64,000 nucleotides of DNA from Gemmatimonadaceae bacterium (lineage in GTDB: Bacteria > Gemmatimonadota > Gemmatimonadetes > Gemmatimonadales > Gemmatimonadaceae): NCBI GenBank assembly GCA_019752115.1, contig JAIEMN010000007.1:1-64000 (forward strand). Direction: 5' to 3'. How positions within the stretch are numbered: position 1 is the first letter of the stretch; every line of letters starts with the position of its first letter. The translations under genes were made by a program, and so were the position numbers. Positions 55,901 to 64,000 of the stretch are shown here, piece by piece. Below the pieces are notes generated by a model, which did no database searches, was not told the DNA's origin, and saw only the letters and a program-made list of their open reading frames with translations.

Positions 55901-58900
55901 AGGTCGAGCAGATCGGGGCCGTCGGGCGAGTCCTTGAGTGCCGGATGCTGCCGCAGCTGGGCGATCAGTTCTTCGGTCGGGGTCGGCGGGGGCGGCGGGA
56001 CCGGTGCCGGATGCTCGAGGAAGGCGACATAGGCTTCAGGCGCGATCTCGGCGGCCGGCTCGGGAGCAGTGGTCGGGGTCGGCTCGATGGCCGCGACGGA
56101 TGGCCGCGACGCGGTGGCGGCGGCGCCTCCCGATCCGAATGCCTGCTTGACCTTGCTGAACCAGCCGAATGCCATTGCGATGCTCCCTGCCGACAAAGAG
56201 TGCGGTGTGCTGCGATACACAGGGTGACGAGTGTTTGCGTCGTGATGTAACGCACGGATAGGACCTTCTTTCCTAACGATGAAACCTGTCGTTGGACCAT
56301 GACGTACCGTTCACCATGCTGAGTGGTCTTCTGCTCGTTGCCGCGCTCCTCGTTGGCCTGGCGCTGGTCCCCCTGGGACTCCCGGGGCTGTGGGGCATGC
56401 TCGGCGCGACGCTGCTGCACTGGGTGGTCGTGCCGGCGGGCCCCATCGGGCCGGTGACCTTTGGGGTGGTCGCGGCGCTGGTCGTGGTGGCCGAGGTGCT
56501 GGAGTTCACCATTGCCGGCCGGTATGCGCGCGAGCACGGGGGGAGCCGGCGGGCGTCGTTCGGGGCCATCCTGGGCGGTCTGGTGGGGGCCGTGCTGGGC
56601 GTACCGGTGCCGGTGGTGGGCTCGATGCTCGGCGCCTTTGCCGGCGCCTTCGTCGGCGCGCTTCTGGGGGAGCTGACCGTGGCCAAGGCGCAGCGCGGCG
56701 AACCGGTGCGGGTCGCACGCGGGGCCCTGCTCGGGCGCGTGGCGGCCGCGGCCGTGAAGACGGGCATCGGCGTGGCCATCGTGGCGCTGGTCGGCGCGCT
56801 GCTGCTGACTGGGCGATTGACGGGCGGTTGAGCGCGTCCGACGCATTGCTTCGGCTCGGTGAGGAGCTAGATTCCAACAACGCCCCGCGGACCGTCCGCG
56901 GGGCGTTTTTTGTGGGCGGCCGAGTCGGCTGCCGGAGACAACCGCATGTTCGATTCGACGACGCGCACCGTGGTCGTGGTGGGCTCGCAGTGGGGCGATG
57001 AAGGGAAGGGCAAGCTCGTGGACGTGCTGGCCGAGCGCGCCGATTGGGTGGTGCGCTACCAGGGCGGCGCGAATGCCGGTCATACGGTGCACATCGGGGA
57101 CAAGTCCTTCATCCTGCACCAGATCCCGAGCGGGATCCTGCACCCGGGCGTGCGGTGCGCGATCGGCAACGGCGTGGTCATGGACCCGGAGACGCTGTTC
57201 GTCGAGATCGACAAGCTCGTGGCCGACGGGATCGACGTGGAGGGGCGTCTCTATGTGAGCGAGCGCGCCCATCTCGTGATGCCCTACCACAAGCTGGTGG
57301 ACAAGGCGAGCGCGGCGAGCAAGGCGATCGGCACGACCGGTCGCGGCATCGGTCCGGCCTACGAAGACAAGGTGGCGCGTCGTGGGGTGCGCGTGCTGGA
57401 CCTGCGCAACACCGACCGCCTCCGGGAGCTGGTGACCGCCGGCGTGGAGCGCGCCAATGCGCAGCTCGAGCGCAGCGGCTCCGACGTGCGTGCGAGTGTG
57501 GATGAGACGATGGTCACGCTGGGCGCCCTCGCGCCGCGTCTGCTGGGGCTCGCCGAGGACGTCGGGCTGTGTGTGCACCGCGCGATCAAGAATGGCGCCG
57601 CGGTGCTGCTGGAAGGCGCGCAGGGCTCGCTGCTGGACGTGGATCACGGTACGTATCCGTTCGTGACGTCGAGCAACACGACGGTGGGTGGGGCGGCCAC
57701 GGGCGTGGGCATTTCGCCGATGTCGCTGCAGTGCGCGCTGGGCGTGGTGAAGGCGTATACGACGCGCGTCGGCAACGGCCCGCTGCCCACCGAGCTCGAG
57801 GAGCCGCTGCACAGCCATGTGCGCGCGCTGGGCCATGAGTTCGGGGCCACGACCGGGCGTCCGCGGCGCTGCGGCTGGTTTGACAGCGTGGTGGTGCGCT
57901 ACGCCGCGCGCGTGAACGGGCTCACCGGGCTCGCGATCACGAAGGTGGATGTGCTCGATACGCTCGACCAGCTGGCGATCTGCACGGGGTACGAGATCGA
58001 CGGGGAGGTGCACACCGAGTTCCCGGCCGATCTCTCGCTCCTCGAGCGGGCGAAGCCGATCTACGAGTGGCTGCCGGGGTGGAAGACGAGCACGCAGGAC
58101 TGCCGCACGCTCGACGAGCTGCCGGCGGCGGCGCGGGCGTATATCGACCGGCTCGAGGCGTTGTGTGAGACGCCGGTCAGCTATGTGAGCGTGGGTACGC
58201 GCCGCGATCAGATCATCGCGGTGCACGCCGCCGCGCTGTAAGCGGCGTCCTCATGCCCGATGGCCGTACGCCACCGGTGATCGATCTCGCGATCGTGGGT
58301 GCCGGGCCCTGTGGTCTGGCGGCCGCGATCGCGGCGCGGCGCGCCGGCCTGACGGCCGTGGTCTTCGACCGCGGACCGATCGTGGCCGGCCTCGTGAGCT
58401 ATCCGACGTACATGACGTTCTTCTCGACCGCCGAGCGTCTGAGTATCGGCGGTGTGCCGTTCATCGTGGCGACCGAGAAGCCGACGCGTCGCGATGCGCT
58501 GGCCTACTATCGCGGGGTGGCCTCGCTGTACGAGCTGGAGGTTCGGCAGTTCGAGCGGGTGACGACGCTCCGCCCCGTTCGCGTCGATCTGCCGCCTGGT
58601 GTGCCGGAGCCGGAGCGTCCGGCGCGCTGGCTCCTGCGGTCGGAGACGCGCGCCGGGGTGCCGTACGAAACGGCCGCGCACGCGGTGGTGGTCGCCACGG
58701 GGTATTTCGGCCGGCCGAATCTCCTGGGCGTGCCGGGGGAATCGCTCCCGCATGTCCGTCATGGCTACACCGAGGGCCATGAGGCGTGGCGCCAGCAGGT
58801 GGTGGTGGTCGGCGGCGCCAACAGCGCGGTCGATGCGGCGCTCGACATGTATCGCGCCGGCGGGCAGGTCACCCTGGTGCACTTTGCCGAGCAGCTGGAC

Positions 58901-61900
58901 GCCAACGTGAAGCCGTGGGTGCGTCCGGAGATCGAGGCGCGGCTCCGGGAAGGGGTCATCGGGGCGCGCTTCGCGAGTCGTGTCGTGGCGATCGAGCCGG
59001 ACCACGTGCGGATCGAGGGGCCGCAGGGGCCGGAATCGCTGCCGGCGACGCAGGTGTACTGCATGACCGGGTATCTCCCCGAGACGGGGCTGCTCGAGCA
59101 GGTCGGGGTGCCGATCGATCCCGCGAGCGGGATTCCGGCACACGACCCGATTACCATGGCTACCCCGCTCCCGGGTGTCTACCTTGCGGGAGTGATCGCC
59201 TCGGGGAACCAGGCGAATCGCATTTTCATCGAGAACGGTCGCGATCACGGCGAATCCATCGTCGCGGATCTGCTCCGCTAACCCGAAACAACCATGTCTG
59301 GCTTTCCTGATGTGATGGACAAGCTCGTGTCGCTGTGCAAGCGGCGCGGATTCATCTTCCAGAGCTCCGAGATCTACGGCGGCACCGGTTCGGTGTGGGA
59401 TTACGGGCCGTTGGGCGTGGAGCTCAAGAAGAACATCAAGGATCGCTGGTGGCACGCGATGGTCCGCTCGCGCGACGACATCGAGGGGCTCGACGCGGCC
59501 ATCCTGATGCATCCGCGCACGTGGGAAGCGTCCGGCCACGTGGCCGGTTTCGTGGACCCGCTCGTGGACTGCAAGACGTGCAAGGGGCGCTTCCGCGCCG
59601 ACAAGCTGGAAGACGCGCGGTGCCCGCAGAAGCCCTCGAAGCAGCCGGGCCAGCATGACGCCTGTGCGCTCACCGAAGCGCGGCAGTTCAACCTGATGTT
59701 CAAGACCCACATGGGCGCGCTGGAAGAGAGCGCGAGTGTGGTCTATCTGCGCCCGGAAACGGCGCAGGGCATCTTCGTGAACTTCCTGAACGTGCAGCAG
59801 TCGATGCGCCAGAAGGTGCCGTTCGGCATCGCGCAGATCGGCAAGGCGTTCCGCAACGAAATCACGCCGGGCAACTTCATCTTCCGCACACGCGAGTTCG
59901 AGCAGATGGAGATGCAGTTCTTCGTCGAGCCCGGCACCGACATGGAGTGGTTCGAGCAGTGGAAGGCCATGCGCATGCAGTGGCACTTCGACCTCGGCCT
60001 CTCGCCCGATCGCCTCGAGTTCCATCAGCACGACGAGAAGGAACTCGCGCACTATGCGCGCGCGGCGTTCGACGTGCAGTTCGACTTCGGCGGCACGCTG
60101 GGCTTCCAGGAAATCGAAGGCATTCACAACCGGTCGGACTTCGACCTGACGCAGCATCAGCAGTACTCCAGCAAGAAGCTCGAGTACTACGATCAGGTGA
60201 ACAACAAGCGCTACGTGCCGTACGTGATCGAAACGTCGGTCGGCGCGGACCGCGTGACGCTCGCCGCGCTGGTGAATGCGTATCGCGAAGAAGCGGTCCC
60301 GGGCGAAGACGAGGGCCGCGTGGTCCTCGGCCTCAAGCCGGCGATTGCTCCGATCAAGGCGGCGATCTTCCCGCTCACGAAGAAGGACGGCCAGCCGGAA
60401 ATGGCGCATGCAATCGTGAACGATCTGCGTGGCGCCTTCCCGGTGGACTACGACGAGTCCGGCTCGATCGGCAAGCGCTACCGCCGCCAGGACGAAGTCG
60501 GCACGCCCTTCTGCATCACGGTGGACGGGCAGAGCACGGGCGACCAGACGGTGACGGTGCGTGATCGTGATTCGCTGGCGCAGGATCGGGTGAACGTTTC
60601 CCAGCTCAAGGGCTACCTGGCGGCGAAGCTGGCGGGGTGAGACCTGAGATGGTGAGATATGAGATGTGAGTGGAACTGCACTCACAGAGAACACAGAGCC
60701 ACAGAGAACACTGAGGCGCGCTCCGGCGGGATCCGGGCGCGCTTCAGTGTTCTCTGTGGCTCTGTGCGCTCTGTGCGATCAGTTCGGCGGACTCTCGTCC
60801 ACAGAAAAACCATTCGACACGCGCTGAATTCCATCAATCATGCGCGCGGCGCCGAAATTGACCAGCAGACCGTAGCGCAGCTTCATGATGCGGAGGTAGG
60901 TCAGCAGCTGGCGCACGTGGATCGGTGAGTGTTTCTCGGTGCTCTTGAGCTCGACGACGACCCGACCCTCGACGAGCAGGTCGATTCGGAAGCCGTAGTG
61001 GATCGGGTGGCCCTTCCACTCAAACGGGACCATCAACTGCCGTTCGACCGTGAGCCCCCTCGCCTGGAGTTCGACCACGAGGATCTCCTCGTAGGCGGAT
61101 TCGAGGAGGCCCGGGCCGAGGGTGCGGTGGATTTCGATGGCGGCGTCGACCACGGCGCCGGTGATGTCGTTGGGGGCGCGCATGGGGTGAGCATACCCGC
61201 GGCTGTCACCGGGGCGTCAGCGCATTGCGGTTGGGCGCGGTAGCCTGCAACGTAGGGGTGATCCCATGTGCGGGGATCACAAAGTTGCTCTCTCTGACCC
61301 GTCTCAGCCCATGAATACCCTGCGTACCCTCGCGTTGCTGGCCGTGCCGGCTGCGGCGCTGGTGCAGCCGCCGGCCAAGCCTGCTGCGAAAGCGGCTCCG
61401 GCGGCGGCGAAAGCGGCGCCGCTGGCGCCCGTCACGCTCGATTCCACCCTGCTGCGCGGCTATCGGTGGCGCAATATCGGGCCGGACCGTGGTGGCCGCT
61501 CGATCGCCGTGAGCGGCGTGAAGGGGCAGAAGAACGTTGCCTACTTCGGTGCCGTGGGTGGTGGGCTGTGGAAGACCACCGATGGCGGCGAGAACTGGTT
61601 CCCCGTGACCGACGGGCAGATCACGAGTGCGTCGGTGGGCGCGATCGCGGTCAGCGAGAGCAACCCCGATGTGATCTACATCGGCATGGGGGAGAGCTGC
61701 ATTCGCGGCAACATCATGCCGGGCGATGGCATCTACAAGTCCACCGATGCCGGCAAGACGTGGAAGCATGTGGGCTTCCGCACGGTGGACGCGATCTCGA
61801 AGATCCGCGTCGATCCGACGAACCCCGACATCGTGTATGCGGCGGTGTTCGGCAAGTACAGCGTGAACAGCACGGAGCGGGGCGTCTACAAGAGCACCGA

Positions 61901-64000
61901 CGGTGGCGCGACGTGGAAGCGCGTGCTCTATCGTGACGACAAGACGGGCGCCATCGATATCGCGCTCGATCGCACGAACCCGAAGGTGATGTACGCGGCG
62001 CTGTGGGAAGCGTACCGCAAGGAATACCAGATGTCGTCGGGCGGCCCGGGGTCGGGGCTGTTCAAGAGCACCGATGGCGGCGAGAGCTGGACGGAGATCA
62101 CGCGCGCGAAGGGGATGCCGAGCGGCCTCGTGGGGCGCATCGGTGTCGCCACGACGGCGGCCAATCCGAACCGCGTGTACGCCATCGTGGAGAACGACAA
62201 CGGTGGCCTGTTCCGCAGCGATGACGCGGGCGCGTCGTGGACGCTGATCAACGGTGACCGCAGCATCCGGCAGCGTGCGTTCTACTACACGCACGTCTTC
62301 GCCGACCAGAAGAATGCGGACGTGGTGTATGCCCAGAACACGTCGATGTTCCGTTCGACGGATGGCGGCAAGACGCTCATGAATGCGAGCGGCAACAGCC
62401 ACGGCGACTGGCATGATCTCTGGATCGATCCGGATGATCCCACGCATCTGGTGGCTGCCAACGACGGTGGCGGCGCGGTGACCTTCAACACGGCCGCGCG
62501 CTTCTCGGAGCAGGATTTCCCGACCGAGCAGTTCTATCACGCGATCACGACGGCGCACACGCCGTACCATGTGTGCGGGTCGCAGCAGGACAACTCGACG
62601 CTCTGCACGCCGAGCAACTGGAACAACGGCGGCGGCTTTGGTCGCGGTGGGGCAGGTGGCGGGCGCGGTGGCCCGAACTTCGCCGGCGCGGAAGCGTTCG
62701 GTGGCATGGCGAGCTCGTATCAGGTGGGCGGTGGTGAGCCGGGGTATATCGCGGCCGATCCGAACGATCCGGACGTCTTCTACTCGGGCACCAACAACGG
62801 CGGGTACGTTGACAAGTTCAACCGCCGCCTCGGTATGGGGCGCGAGGTGAACCCGTATCCCTGGTTCTACTCGGGCGAGCCGTCGAAGGACATCAAGGAA
62901 CGGTGGCAGTGGACGTTCCCGATCCTCTTCTCGCAGGCCAACCCGAAGGCGCTCTACGTGAGCTCGCAGCGCCTGTGGCGCTCGTATGACGGCGGCCGCA
63001 CGTGGAAGCAGATGAGCCCCGATCTCACGCGGCACGCGCCGGAAACGCAGGAGAAATCGGGCGGCCCGATCACCGGCGACATGAACGGCCCCGAAGTGTA
63101 TGGCGTGATCTTCTCGGTGGGCCCGTCGAAGATCACCGAGCAGGTGATCTGGACCGGCTCGGACGACGGGCTGGTGCACGTCACGAAGAACAACGGCGCC
63201 ACGTGGACGAACGTGACGCCCAAGGACATGCCGGAGTTCGGGCGCGTCTCGCAGATCGACGCGTCGAAGTTCGACGCCGGCACCGCGTACATCTCGGTGC
63301 GCCGTCCGCTGCTGAACGATCGAGCGCCGTACATCTTCAAGACCACGGACTACGGCAAGACGTGGACGAAGATCGTGAACGGGCTGGGCGCCGAGGATTA
63401 CGTGCACGCGGTGCGCGAAGATCCGACGCGACGTGGGCTGCTATACGCGGCCACGCAGCATGGCGTGTACATCTCGTATGACGACGGCGCGAACTGGCAG
63501 AGCCTCAAGCTCAACATGCCGGACACGCCGGTGGCGGACCTGATCGTGGAGCAGAACGATCTGGTCATCGCGACGCACGGCCGTGGCTTCTGGATCCTCG
63601 ACAACGTGGCGCCGCTGCGGCAGGCGTCGCCGACGGTGCTCGCGGCGGATGCGCATCTGTTCGCGCCGCCGGTCGGGGTGCGCTCGGCGGGTGGTGTACA
63701 GCTCGCGTGGTTCTTCAAGCAGGCGCCCAAGCGCGCACAGCTCGAGATCCTCGATTCGCTGGGCAAGGTGGTGCGCAGCTTCGAGGGCGACACGACGCGC
63801 GGTGGTGGGGCACCGGCGGCGGGCGGCGGGCGCCGTGGCGGGACGACGGCCACGTTCCCGCTCACGCCGGGGCTGTCGCGCTACAACTATGATCTGCGCT
63901 CCACGGGCATCGAAAGCTTCCCGGGGATGATCTTCTGGGGCGCGGGCACGGCCGGTCCGGCGCTGCCGTCGGGGCACTTCACGGTGCGCCTCACGGCCGA

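Overview
The window is GC-rich core-genome DNA from a Gram-negative-type bacterium (outer-membrane barrel and plug proteins, PEP-CTERM anchor, PilT). I infer Gemmatimonadota. The reasons are the overall protein look, a very long RpoB (1520 aa), a TolB-tailed Ser/Thr kinase, orphan carboxypeptidase-regulatory/plug proteins and a VPS10/BNR-repeat secreted protein. This is an inference, since no rRNA gene lies in the window. There is no insertion sequence, prophage or CRISPR array.

Layout. 1-5.5 kb: a partial membrane-anchored protein, cysS, four tRNAs (Thr-TGT, Tyr-GTA, Gly-TCC, Thr-GGT), lutABC for L-lactate oxidation, and a GNAT acetyltransferase. 5.9-18.2 kb: rpmG-secE-nusG-rplKAJL-rpoBC, the transcription/translation block. 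18.4-20.4 kb: a membrane Ser/Thr kinase on the opposite strand. 20.9-21.8 kb: rpsL-rpsG. 21.9-28.6 kb: an opposite-strand surface-polysaccharide block (bactofilin-like membrane protein, GT2 synthase, polytopic membrane protein, YaiO barrel, WecB, PEP-CTERM protein) that splits the classical str operon. 29.4-45.7 kb: fusA-tuf, then the S10 and spc ribosomal genes through secY-adk-map. The usual infA/rpmJ/rpsM/rpsK/rpsD/rpoA/rplQ continuation is absent. 45.8-64 kb: single genes and small units: AraC regulator with VOC protein, plug-like protein, fused FtcD, inositol-monophosphatase family protein, trpS, pilT, a DapA-family aldolase, two tandem HDOD proteins, DUF456 protein, purA, a YpdA-like reductase, glyS, a GxxExxY protein, and a truncated VPS10/BNR protein.

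The tRNA order and anticodons match the E. coli thrU-tyrU-glyT-thrT cluster that precedes tufB-secE-nusG. Here tuf is missing from that slot and lutABC plus the acetyltransferase occupy it; one tuf remains after fusA. The surface block makes sense as one job: WecB supplies UDP-ManNAc, the GT2 polymerises sugar at the inner membrane, YaiO is an outer-membrane partner, and the PEP-CTERM protein is a likely matrix protein with a sigma-54-type promoter.

The most unusual signal is non-coding: a family of intergenic palindromes bounded by inward-facing GAACYGATC ends. Inside are short-period arrays (five in-phase 7-base units per arm in one subtype, 8-base or 8/9-base units in others). Copies lie after nusG, upstream of rpsL (where the same half-elements are joined end to end, inside-out), after rpsG, after tuf, after map (two) and after glyS. 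A related heptad palindrome follows rpoC. One copy encodes the C-terminus of an AraC regulator, and another shares its terminal bases with the stop codon of the PD-(D/E)XK-like GxxExxY gene. Also notable are a ~147-residue insertion in RpoB, a ~80-residue Gly/Arg-rich tail on S5, a ~62-residue Lys/Gly/Ala tail on L5, and a promoter-plus-terminator arrangement directly before purA.
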